A DNA stretch of 10,938 nt from CAZADH01 sp964483805 (GTDB lineage: Bacteria; Muiribacteriota; Ozemobacteria; Ozemobacterales; Ozemobacteraceae): positions 1-10,938 of the forward strand of contig CAZADH010000212.1 of the NCBI GenBank assembly GCA_964483805.1, read 5' to 3'. The notes beneath the pieces are model-generated. The model saw only the letters and a list, made by a program, of their open reading frames with translations, was not told the DNA's origin and did not search any database. Positions 1 to 8,633 of this stretch are shown piece after piece. Numbering within the stretch: the stretch's first letter is position 1; each line of letters starts with the position of its first letter. The position numbers were made by a program, and so were the translations under genes.

Positions 1-681
1 CTGCAGACCACGGCCGGCAAGTGCCTGACCGACTATCAGATTCGCCGCCAGGTCGAGGTTTCGCGGGCGAATGTCGTGCTCGTCGCGCCACAACTGGCCA
101 AGAACGCCATCGATTCGAGTCCCGGTAAGTTCTACCAGGCCGGAGCGTTCAAGCGATTTCTCGCCGATGTCGAGCATGAACTGGCGCGCAAGCTCGAGAC
201 TGCGGCCACGGGATCCGCCGGGCACCGATCTACCACGGGCGGCGGGTTGGCAACCCACACCGCAACCTTGCGGCAATCACTCGCGCGCGCGCCCGTCATC
301 CTCACCGCGTTCTCGGGCGGCTATAAGGCGGTCGCGCACGTGCTGGCGCAGGGCGGCGTGACCGAGCGCATCCGCGGCGTCTTTCTCATGGATGCCCTCT
401 ACGAAAACCTCGACCTGTTTCAGGCGTGGCTCTTGCCCAACGCACCCCACGCCTTCTTCGTGACCATCTCCGCCCCGGGGTCGTGCGTCGAGAACGGCAA
501 CAAACTCGCGCAGGAACTGAACCGACTCGGCATTGCGGTCGACCGCCGGTTTCCCCGCAGCCTGCGCGGCCCCGGACCGCACGTATATCTGGCCACCGTC
601 AATACCGACCACCTGCGCATCCCCATCCAGGGACCGCCGAGCAGTCCATTGGCACAATTGCTGGCCATTCTCGAGCGTTGA
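1..681 (+). CDS. Alpha/beta-hydrolase-like protein, 3' part (5' end outside window)
   Basis: The reading frame is open from the first base, so the true start lies upstream; 226 residues are visible. A nucleophile-elbow-like AFSGGY segment has its serine codon at 313-315, in a hydrophobic strand context (VILTAFSGGY). An acidic residue follows in FLMDALY (GAT at 391), and a late NTDH segment carries a histidine (codon 610-612). A Ser-Asp-His triad on an alpha/beta-hydrolase fold is therefore plausible. The fragment begins with a strand-like VVLVAP and a GKFYQAGAFKRFL stretch, which I recall from uncharacterised hydrolase-fold proteins of proteobacteria. The substrate is unknown and the enzyme activity is inferred from the motif only. 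It ends 74 bases before motA on the same strand, with no convincing terminator between. Coding status is well supported; the family call is moderate. Confidence 0.6.
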   Translation: MQTTAGKCLTDYQIRRQVEVSRANVVLVAPQLAKNAIDSSPGKFYQAGAFKRFLADVEHELARKLETAATGSAGHRSTTGGGLATHTATLRQSLARAPVILTAFSGGYKAVAHVLAQGGVTERIRGVFLMDALYENLDLFQAWLLPNAPHAFFVTISAPGSCVENGNKLAQELNRLGIAVDRRFPRSLRGPGPHVYLATVNTDHLRIPIQGPPSSPLAQLLAILER

Positions 682-708
682 GTGCGGGGCTTCGGACCTT
701 CCAGCGAG

Positions 709-738
709 ATGCCGATAGATGAACTGGGTTTTCGGCAT
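709..738. repeat. 7-bp inverted repeat in the motA leader
   Basis: ATGCCGA (709-715) and TCGGCAT (732-738) are perfect inverted arms around a 16-base spacer. The left arm overlaps the sigma-28-like box and the right arm ends seven bases before the motA ribosome-binding site. It could be an operator or a weak leader hairpin. No T-tract follows, so it is not a good terminator for the upstream gene. Confidence 0.35.
711..718 (+). promoter_or_regulatory. Sigma-28 (FliA)-like -10 box upstream of motA
   Basis: GCCGATAG matches seven of eight bases of the flagellar sigma-28 -10 consensus GCCGATAA. It sits 37 bases before the motA start, where a class 3 flagellar promoter would be expected. The matching -35 (TAAA about 15 bases upstream) is absent: bases 692-695 read TCGG. 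The call therefore rests on the -10 match and position alone and may be a chance match. Confidence 0.3.
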
Positions 739-744
739 ATTGAC

Positions 745-749
745 GGAGG
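745..749 (+). promoter_or_regulatory. Ribosome-binding site that fixes the motA GTG start
   Basis: GGAGG lies six bases before GTG 756. It is the strongest Shine-Dalgarno sequence in the + strand part of the window and decides the non-ATG start of motA. Confidence 0.8.
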
Positions 750-755
750 TCCACC

Positions 756-1559
756 GTGCAGAAATCGATCCTTGCCGGATTTGCCATTGGCTTTGGCGCG
801 CTCGCTCTTGCGTGTCTGATCGACAGTCACTGGCACTTCGCCTCGCTCCTGGCATTCTTCAACTTCACCGCGATGTTGATCATCTTCGGCGGCATCGCGG
901 GCGCCATCGTCGTCAGCATGCCGCCCGAACACCTGCGCGAGTTTCGCGTTGCGCTCCAGAAAGCCTTTCTCGATTACAAAGACATCGATATGGCCCAGAT
1001 GGCCAGCGACCTGATGGACATGTCGCTCAAAGCCCGCCAGGAAGGCTTGCTGTCGTTGGAAGGCAAACTGCCTGAAGTGCAGGATCCCTGGCTGCGCCGC
1101 GGCATGCAACTCGTCGTCGACGGCCTCGATGCCAAGCTCATCAAAGACATCATGGAGATCGAACTCGAGGAATACAACAAGCGCATCAAGATCGGCGCCG
1201 AAATGTTCCAACAACTGGGCGGATTCGCCCCGACGCTGGGCATCATCGGCACGGTCATGGGCCTGGTGCACATGCTGGCCAACATGGAAGACATGGCCAA
1301 CATCGGCCGCATGATCTCGGTGGCGTTCCTGGCGACGTTCTGGGGCATTCTCTCGGCCAACCTGATTTTCCTGCCCATCTGCAACCGCGTCAAGATCAAG
1401 GACGGTGAACTGATGAATTGCCGCACCGCGATGGTCGAGGCGATCCTGTCGATGCAGGCCGGCGAGTCTTCACGTATTCTCGAAGAGAAGCTGAAGCTGT
1501 TCATGAGCCACGACGACCTGAAGCGGTACGAAGAGTTGCGCCCGGCCCCGGGCCGCTGA
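756..1559 (+). CDS. motA: Flagellar motor stator protein MotA
   Basis: This 267-residue inner-membrane protein is the ring-forming subunit of the flagellar stator. With MotB it conducts ions and pushes on the rotor protein FliG. Four membrane segments are visible: two near the N terminus (about 4-25 and 29-51), then a long charged cytoplasmic loop with acidic and basic residues typical of the FliG contact, then two near the C terminus (about 157-177 and 184-208). The MotA/TolQ/ExbB signature is clear in the third segment (APTLGIIGTVMGLVHML) and fourth (SVAFLATFWGILSANLIFLP). The two functionally important prolines of MotA correspond to P159 and P207. Length suits the PomA/MotA family. The GTG start at 756 is preceded by GGAGG. 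motB follows after 20 bases, so the two form an operon. Whether the coupling ion is a proton or sodium cannot be told from the sequence. Confidence 0.96.
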   Translation: MQKSILAGFAIGFGALALACLIDSHWHFASLLAFFNFTAMLIIFGGIAGAIVVSMPPEHLREFRVALQKAFLDYKDIDMAQMASDLMDMSLKARQEGLLSLEGKLPEVQDPWLRRGMQLVVDGLDAKLIKDIMEIELEEYNKRIKIGAEMFQQLGGFAPTLGIIGTVMGLVHMLANMEDMANIGRMISVAFLATFWGILSANLIFLPICNRVKIKDGELMNCRTAMVEAILSMQAGESSRILEEKLKLFMSHDDLKRYEELRPAPGR

Positions 1560-1579
1560 ACGAAAAAGCAATACAGAGT

Positions 1580-2452
1580 ATGGCACGTAAAAAGAAGCAC
1601 GCAGACCATGAGAATCTCGAGCGTTGGCTGCTGACCTACGCCGACATGATCACGTTGCTCATGGCGTTCTTCATCCTGCTGTATACAATGTCCAAGGTGG
1701 ATGCGGCGAAGGTCAAATCGGTCGGCGAGGCCGCCCGCGCCAATCTCGGTTACGCAGTATTGACGACGAACGGACCGGGCGACAACAGCGTCCTCACTGG
1801 CCGCAACGCCGCCGAGATCCCGCGGGGGCCGCCGAAGATCGTCAATTCGTTGTCGCAAGTGCCGCCGCCCTACCGGCTGACGGTCAAGAAGCTGTCGCGC
1901 CTGCTGCGCCGCGAAGGCTTGCTGCAGCAGGTCAAGGTGAACATGGACGCCCGCGGCCTGGTCATCAGCATGGTCGGTGATGCCATCTTCTTCGACAGCG
2001 GGTCCGACCAGATCAAGCCGGGCGGCAAGAAACTGCTCGACCTCATCGGTCCGATGATCAGTGCCGTGCCCAACCCGGTCATGGTCGAGGGCCACACCGA
2101 CGAGCAGTTGCAGGCGAGCGACCAGGCCATGGCCAACTGGCGCCTATCCGCAGCGCGGGCGTTGTCGGTCCTCGGCTACCTATTCAATACGAAGTTTGTT
2201 GAAGGGGACCGTCTGTCGTTATCGGCGCACGCACACTACCGTCCGAGCAATCTGCAGGCTGCCGAGCCCGAAGACCGACGGCGCCTCGAACGCCGTGTCG
2301 ATCTGATCCTCGTCGGCGAATCGCCCTTCCGGACCAAGACGGCGATCAATCTCGTCACCGTGGATCAGCCCAGCGAAACCGGGTGGACGCGCGTCGACGA
2401 AGTGCCGCCGTCGCGCCCGTCGGTGCCCAACACCGTCCTGCCCGACCGCTGA
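1580..2452 (+). CDS. motB: Flagellar motor stator protein MotB (OmpA-like C-terminal domain)
   Basis: MotB is the plug-bearing, peptidoglycan-anchored partner of MotA. The 290-residue protein starts with a basic stretch (MARKKKHADHENLERW). A single membrane helix follows and contains the essential ion-carrying aspartate, D22, in YADMITLLMAFFILLY. The rest is periplasmic: a linker of about 90 residues, then an OmpA/MotB domain from about 125 to 250 with EGHTDEQ (D174) and the late ERRVDLIL segment used in peptidoglycan binding. A proline-rich tail of about 45 residues extends beyond the domain. ATG 1580 was chosen because the basic N terminus plus helix is canonical; the frame stays open upstream through the end of motA, but that part is unlike MotB. 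The local ribosome-binding site is weak, suggesting coupling to motA translation. It carries one copy of a 15-base repeat also present in clpA. Confidence 0.95.
   Translation: MARKKKHADHENLERWLLTYADMITLLMAFFILLYTMSKVDAAKVKSVGEAARANLGYAVLTTNGPGDNSVLTGRNAAEIPRGPPKIVNSLSQVPPPYRLTVKKLSRLLRREGLLQQVKVNMDARGLVISMVGDAIFFDSGSDQIKPGGKKLLDLIGPMISAVPNPVMVEGHTDEQLQASDQAMANWRLSAARALSVLGYLFNTKFVEGDRLSLSAHAHYRPSNLQAAEPEDRRRLERRVDLILVGESPFRTKTAINLVTVDQPSETGWTRVDEVPPSRPSVPNTVLPDR
1750..1764 (+). repeat. 15-bp exact direct repeat, copy 1 (in motB)
   Basis: TTACGCAGTATTGAC occurs here and, identically, at 4749-4763 in clpA. In both genes it is in the same phase and encodes Tyr-Ala-Val-Leu-Thr, using the A/G-ending codons GCA, GTA and TTG that are uncommon in this window. 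The two proteins are unrelated. Confidence 0.6.
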
Positions 2453-2509
2453 TGCGCATGTAGAACCACACGCCAGGCGCCGATTTCGGTCGACGCCCGC
2501 TCACTCTCG

Positions 2510-2560
2510 ACGGCCCGGACCATCGGCGCAGTTTGCCGGAGCGGGCCGTTTGTGCTATTT
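2510..2560 (+). terminator. Probable intrinsic terminator after motAB
   Basis: Perfect 8-base arms ACGGCCCG (2510-2517) and CGGGCCGT (2542-2549) enclose a smaller stem, CGGC (2524-2527) with GCCG (2535-2538). A T-rich stretch follows (TTTGTGCTATTT, ending at 2560). The structure lies 57 bases after the motB stop and before clpS. The tract is interrupted by G and C, so termination may be partial. The same stretch could contain a weak promoter for clpSA (TTGCCG at 2533, 17-base spacing, TATTTC at 2556), but that match is poor. Confidence 0.55.
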
Positions 2561-2574
2561 CTCGACATGGTAAT

Positions 2575-2592
2575 CGGCCGTGTCGACGGCCG
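2575..2592 (+). promoter_or_regulatory. Tight hairpin just upstream of the clpS start
   Basis: CGGCCGT and ACGGCCG form a perfect 7-bp GC-rich stem with the four-base loop GTCG. It covers the alternative GTG start at 2580 and ends 14 bases before ATG 2607. In mRNA it would lie where a ribosome-binding site is expected, and no Shine-Dalgarno sequence is visible there. It may dampen or regulate clpS translation; this is inference. Confidence 0.4.
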
Positions 2593-2606
2593 CGCCGCCG
2601 CAAAAC

Positions 2607-2921
2607 ATGAGCACACCCAACCCACGCCATCAAGAGAACGTCAAAGAACGCACCCGGCAGCAGACGCGCACGCCGCAGATGTACCGGGTCTATCTGCTCA
2701 ACGACGATTTCACCACCATGGATTTCGTCGTCGAGGTCCTCGAACAGGTATTTCACAAACCGCCTCTCGAAGCCCACGAGATCATGCTCCAGGTGCACAA
2801 AGCCGGTCGGGGCCTCGTGGGCGTCTATACCCGCGACATCGCTGAAACCAAGATCGCCGCCGTGCACGCACGGGCCAAGAACCACGGGTTTCCGCTGAAG
2901 TGCGCCATGGAGCCCGAATGA
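2607..2921 (+). CDS. clpS: ATP-dependent Clp protease adaptor ClpS
   Basis: ClpS is the bacterial N-recognin. It binds proteins with destabilising N-terminal residues (Leu, Phe, Tyr, Trp) and hands them to ClpA. The 104-residue product has the core fold from about residue 25. The binding-pocket residues are present in the expected spacing: N32, D33 and D34 in YLLNDDFTTMDF, the gate methionine M38, and H64 in IMLQVHKAG. These correspond to N34, D35, D36, M40 and H66 of E. coli ClpS. The late GVYTRDIAETKIAAV and PLKC segments also match the family. ATG 2607 gives an N-terminal extension of near-normal length; an in-frame GTG at 2580 would add nine residues but lies inside a hairpin. Neither start has a clear ribosome-binding site. 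clpA follows after four bases, the classic clpS-clpA arrangement. Confidence 0.95.
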   Translation: MSTPNPRHQENVKERTRQQTRTPQMYRVYLLNDDFTTMDFVVEVLEQVFHKPPLEAHEIMLQVHKAGRGLVGVYTRDIAETKIAAVHARAKNHGFPLKCAMEPE

Positions 2922-2925
2922 CATC

Positions 2926-5304
<2,379 letters not shown>

Positions 5305-5343
5305 ACCGCCATCGACAGCGACCGCGGTCCAACGCCCCCGGAC

Positions 5344-7359
5344 GTGGCGGCGCCGATTCCGCCCGACACCAGGGACCACCCGCTTCAACCCGGGCCGGCG
5401 ACCCGAGACACGGGTTTGTGCGGCTCCACGGGACTGAGCGGAGGAACCTGGCGCCGTCGCCTGTTGCGGCTCTTGCGCGCCGACCGGCTCTGGCTCTGTA
5501 TTGCTTGTGTATGGCCGTTCTTGCACCTTTTTCAGGGCATCTCGATCGGCGACATGGGCTACCTGCTCACCATCTATCGCCGGTTCTTCGATGCCCCACC
5601 GACCATCGATGTCACCCACTTCTTCTGGTTGACCTCGTTCATCGGCGCGAGCTGGTACCGTTGGGTTTCGCCGCTCGCCATCGGATTTCGTGTCCTGTGG
5701 GCGGTCACCCTGGCGGCTTCGGCAGTGGTCGCCTTCTGGATCCTGCGCCCGTACCGCCTGCGCTACCTCGGGCCCGCACTGGCTTTCACCATGGTGTGGC
5801 TCTGCCGCGACACGCTCAACTGGTTTTATTACGACCCCTGGTCGGCGTTGCTGGCGCTGCTTGGCACGGCGCTGCTGTTGCGGGCGGCCCGCGGTGGCTC
5901 CAGCAGTGGCAGGGTGACGGCGGCTTTGTTGGCCGGTCTGTTCATGGGTGCCAGCGCCATGGCCCGCATTCCCGGGATCGTCGGACTCGGGGCCGTGGCC
6001 CTGCTCGGCCGTGAGCCCGACCACGACGCCGCTGCGGCGACCGCCACGGGTTCCCGCCCACACGGATCGACCCTGCCAGCCGGCGGCGTGCGCGCACGGC
6101 ACGTGGCCGCTTTCGTGTTCGGCTGCGCCCTCTGTGCGATTGCGGTCGCCGGCGCCATGCATGCGCTGGGCCACCTCGAGGGGTTCACCCACGACGTGTC
6201 GGCAACCGGTGCCAAGGCGGGCGCCACCAGTGAACGCCACTCGCTCCGCCGCCTGGCCGAAAACCTCGTGTTGTCGACCGTCATCGCCCTCGTGCTCGCC
6301 GCGGCCCTCACCGGTGTGGCGGCGCTCGTGCGCGCGGTCCGACGTCGCTGGCCGCACCGGGGCGGCCTGCACACGCTGAGCCACTTGGCCGTCTTCGCCC
6401 TCGTCGCCTGGCTCTCGACCCGCATCTGGGGCCGGTTCATCGTGGCCGGATTGACCTATATTGTATTTCTCGACGCCGGTTTTGCTCTTGGCGCACCAGC
6501 GCCAACCGCAACGAGATCCGTCACCGCGACGGCTGCCGCAGCGCCGATCGCGGCGGCAACGACCGCCGCAACAGGGTCGACGACACCGTCTCCCGCACCA
6601 GCCGACTGCTCGCGCCTGGGCCGGCTCGCCCTGCTGCTTCTGGTGCTGCCGCAACTGGGTTCCAACGTGCACATCCGCAACGCGATCTTTGGCTCGTGGC
6701 TCGCCGTACCGCTCGCCATCTCATGCCTGGCCGTTCGGCGCACGGGCTGGACGGGCGCGCTGCGCGCGTTGCGCGGCGCCATCGGCGGCGGCCTCATCGT
6801 CGCCGCCCTGATTGCCGGGGCGCAGGGTCCGTTCGAAGACCGCAACTGGCGCTGGCAAATGACAGCCACCATGGACCACCCCCTTTTGGCAGGGGTGTTC
6901 ACGACCCCGGCCCGAGCCCGCTGCCTGGGTGAACTGCTCGACGAACTGTCGACGTGGCGCGGGGCCCGCACCCTGCTGCCGCTCAACCGGGTGCCGCTCG
7001 TGTTCTATCTGACCGATTTCGCCCCACTGGCAGGCCGCCCCTGGCTCGAGAACGCCGGCGACCAGACCAGCCGACTCGCGAAGGCACTCGCTGCATGCGG
7101 CACTGCCACCCTTCCGCTCGTTGTGCGCGCCACCCAGGAAACCGCCGAAGACTGGCCCACGGCCCAGATTCCACCACGCTACGAACCCGTCGAGCGGCGG
7201 GCCGTCGTCGAAGCGTTCATGCAGCAGCACGGCTACCGCCGGGTCTGGCACAACGACGCCTTCGAGATCTTCGCCACCCCGGCGATGGCCGGGCCGGGAC
7301 TGCCATTGGCGCCGGGGCACCGCCTGAACGGTCACGATCGAGTTTTGGGAGGCAGGTAG
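5344..7359 (+). CDS. Multi-pass membrane protein, probable GT-C-type glycosyltransferase
   Basis: The product has about 671 residues. About a dozen hydrophobic segments lie between residues 45 and 500, followed by a soluble C-terminal domain of about 170 residues. The layout resembles GT-C transferases, which move sugars from lipid carriers on the outer face of the inner membrane. After the first membrane segment, an acidic residue (D70 in GDMGYLLT) sits where these enzymes keep a catalytic Asp or Glu. Later segments such as LFMGASAMARIPG and the C-terminal PLVFYLTDFAPL are also reminiscent of the group. An Ala/Thr-rich low-complexity stretch (about 386-423) interrupts the membrane part. Donor and acceptor are unknown. 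GTG 5344 is the first standard start after clpA but has no ribosome-binding site. AGGAG at the end of clpA stands nine bases before an in-frame ATC at 5311. It may be co-transcribed with clpSA and converges on the glycan operon. Coding status is strong, function moderate. Confidence 0.6.
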   Translation: MAAPIPPDTRDHPLQPGPATRDTGLCGSTGLSGGTWRRRLLRLLRADRLWLCIACVWPFLHLFQGISIGDMGYLLTIYRRFFDAPPTIDVTHFFWLTSFIGASWYRWVSPLAIGFRVLWAVTLAASAVVAFWILRPYRLRYLGPALAFTMVWLCRDTLNWFYYDPWSALLALLGTALLLRAARGGSSSGRVTAALLAGLFMGASAMARIPGIVGLGAVALLGREPDHDAAAATATGSRPHGSTLPAGGVRARHVAAFVFGCALCAIAVAGAMHALGHLEGFTHDVSATGAKAGATSERHSLRRLAENLVLSTVIALVLAAALTGVAALVRAVRRRWPHRGGLHTLSHLAVFALVAWLSTRIWGRFIVAGLTYIVFLDAGFALGAPAPTATRSVTATAAAAPIAAATTAATGSTTPSPAPADCSRLGRLALLLLVLPQLGSNVHIRNAIFGSWLAVPLAISCLAVRRTGWTGALRALRGAIGGGLIVAALIAGAQGPFEDRNWRWQMTATMDHPLLAGVFTTPARARCLGELLDELSTWRGARTLLPLNRVPLVFYLTDFAPLAGRPWLENAGDQTSRLAKALAACGTATLPLVVRATQETAEDWPTAQIPPRYEPVERRAVVEAFMQQHGYRRVWHNDAFEIFATPAMAGPGLPLAPGHRLNGHDRVLGGR

Positions 7360-7410
7360 CCCGCCGGGGGTGCGGCTCGCCCTACCGACAAACTCAACGG
7401 TGACACAAGA
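7360..7410. other. Intergenic gap between convergent genes
   Basis: Fifty-one bases separate the stop of the membrane protein from the stop of the aminotransferase. No hairpin with a T-tract is visible for either direction, so transcripts may run into one another. A GC-rich stretch bounded by GTAG and CTAC (7356-7385) looks vaguely like a small intergenic repeat but does not fold well. Confidence 0.4.
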
Positions 7411-8589
7411 CTAGCGCGGCTCCACCGGTTCCTCGCGGCCAAAGAACCCGTAGACTCCGGCCACGACCCGGTCGAGGTCGGCGGGGGCCAGATCGTAATA
7501 CAACGGCAAGCGCACGAGGCGATCGGCGATCTCGTCGGTCACCGGCAACGGCTGCGGCGTTCGCCCGTATTGCAAACCGGCCGGGGACGAGTGCAGCGGC
7601 ACGTAGTGAAACACCGCCTGCACCAACCGCTCACGCAGATACTCGATCAATCGCGTCCGTTCATCGAGCGAACGCATGACCAGGTAGAACATGTGCCCGT
7701 TGGCCGCTTGCGGCGTCGTGCGCGGCAGGCGCACCAGTCCCGCCTCGGCGAGCGCCGCGAAGCGCGCGCGATACTGCTCGCACGAAGCCCGCCGGTTGCA
7801 CACCACCTTCTCGGCCTCATCGAGCTGCGCGGCGAGAAAGGCGCCGATCAACTCACTGGGCAGAAACGAACTGCCCACGTCGACCCAGGTGTACTTGTCG
7901 ACCTGGCCCCTAAAGAAGCGACTGCGATTGGTGCCCTTCTCGCGCAGGATCTCGGCCCGTTCGATCAGCGCCGGATCATTGACCAGCAGCGCGCCACCCT
8001 CGCCCGAGATCAGGTTCTTCGTTTCATGAAAGCTCAAACAGCCCAAATCGCCGATCGTGCCCAGGTAGCGACCGTCGTATTTCGACATCAGTGCCTGGGC
8101 GGCATCCTCGACGACCCGCACCCCAGCGTCGCGGGCGATGGCCAGGATCTCGCGCAGGTCGCAGGGCAGACCGGCGTAGTGCACCGGCACGATCGCCCGC
8201 GTGCGCGGCGTCAACGCCGCACGGATCTTGCTCGCATCGATGTTGAGCGTCTCGGGATCGATGTCGACGAACACCGGCACACCACCCCGCAACACGAAGG
8301 CGTTCGCAGTCGACACGAAGGTGAACGACGGCATCACCACCTCGTCGCCCGGTCCGATGTCGCACAACAGCGCCGCCATTTCGAGGGCGCCGGTGCACGA
8401 GTGCGTCAAGAACGCGCGCTTTGCCCCCAGTTCGCGCTCGAGCCAGGCATGGCAATACTTTGTAAAGGGTCCGTCGCCCGACAAGTGGCCGTCACACACC
8501 GCGCGGGCAATGTTGAACAGCTCTTTGCCGACGATGAACGGACGGTTGAACGAGAGCAGGTCCCGTTCATCCGGTGTTTGCTTGCCCAT
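7411..8589 (-). CDS. rffA: dTDP-4-amino-4,6-dideoxygalactose transaminase (RffA/WecE-type, DegT/DnrJ/EryC1/StrS family)
   Basis: This PLP-dependent sugar aminotransferase would convert dTDP-4-keto-6-deoxyglucose to dTDP-4-amino-4,6-dideoxygalactose (dTDP-Fuc4N) with glutamate as amino donor, for surface glycans. The 392-residue protein matches E. coli WecE along its whole length. It has SGDGPFTKYCHAWLE near the N terminus, HSCTGALEMAALL, PGDEVVMPSFTFVSTANAF, VVEDAAQALMSKYDG, and the PLP-lysine K191 in SFHETKN. The segments EKGTNRSRFFRGQVDKYTWVD, split by only small changes from WecE, and HYVPLHSSPAG complete the match. ATG 8589 is chosen because AGGGAGGT lies four bases upstream; an earlier ATG at 8607 would swallow that site. 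It is the last gene of the - strand operon, 44 bases after the radical SAM gene. The sugar specificity is inferred from similarity; a related 4-amino sugar is possible. Confidence 0.9.
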   Translation of the reverse strand: MGKQTPDERDLLSFNRPFIVGKELFNIARAVCDGHLSGDGPFTKYCHAWLERELGAKRAFLTHSCTGALEMAALLCDIGPGDEVVMPSFTFVSTANAFVLRGGVPVFVDIDPETLNIDASKIRAALTPRTRAIVPVHYAGLPCDLREILAIARDAGVRVVEDAAQALMSKYDGRYLGTIGDLGCLSFHETKNLISGEGGALLVNDPALIERAEILREKGTNRSRFFRGQVDKYTWVDVGSSFLPSELIGAFLAAQLDEAEKVVCNRRASCEQYRARFAALAEAGLVRLPRTTPQAANGHMFYLVMRSLDERTRLIEYLRERLVQAVFHYVPLHSSPAGLQYGRTPQPLPVTDEIADRLVRLPLYYDLAPADLDRVVAGVYGFFGREEPVEPR

Positions 8590-8593
8590 GCGA

Positions 8594-8601
8594 ACCTCCC
8601 T
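8594..8601 (-). promoter_or_regulatory. Ribosome-binding site that fixes the rffA start
   Basis: Read on the - strand, AGGGAGGT ends four bases before ATG 8589. No comparable site precedes the in-frame ATG at 8607, so the shorter protein is preferred. Confidence 0.75.
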
Positions 8602-8633
8602 CGCCATCGCGCGCCGACTTGACGCCGCTCATC

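Noticed and set aside
650..662. Sigma-54-like TGGCAC...TTGCT upstream of motA
   Set aside because: The GG and GC elements are only nine bases apart instead of twelve, and the site lies inside the upstream coding region.
974..2095. Antisense open frame of 373 codons opposite motA/motB
   Set aside because: Shadow of two confidently identified stator genes; no domain or ribosome-binding site.
2580..2606. GTG 2580 as the clpS start
   Set aside because: It adds nine non-conserved residues, has no ribosome-binding site and falls inside a stable hairpin; ATG 2607 gives a length close to known ClpS.
7356..7385. REP-like palindrome between the convergent genes
   Set aside because: Only the GTAG/CTAC ends and a 4-bp internal stem pair; no second copy in the window and no T-tract.
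8590..8607. ATG 8607 as the rffA start
   Set aside because: A strong AGGGAGGT lies inside this stretch, four bases before ATG 8589, and the extra six residues are not family-like.
7570..8622. + strand open frame of 350 codons opposite rffA
   Set aside because: The - strand frame matches WecE/RffA throughout; the + strand product has no family features.
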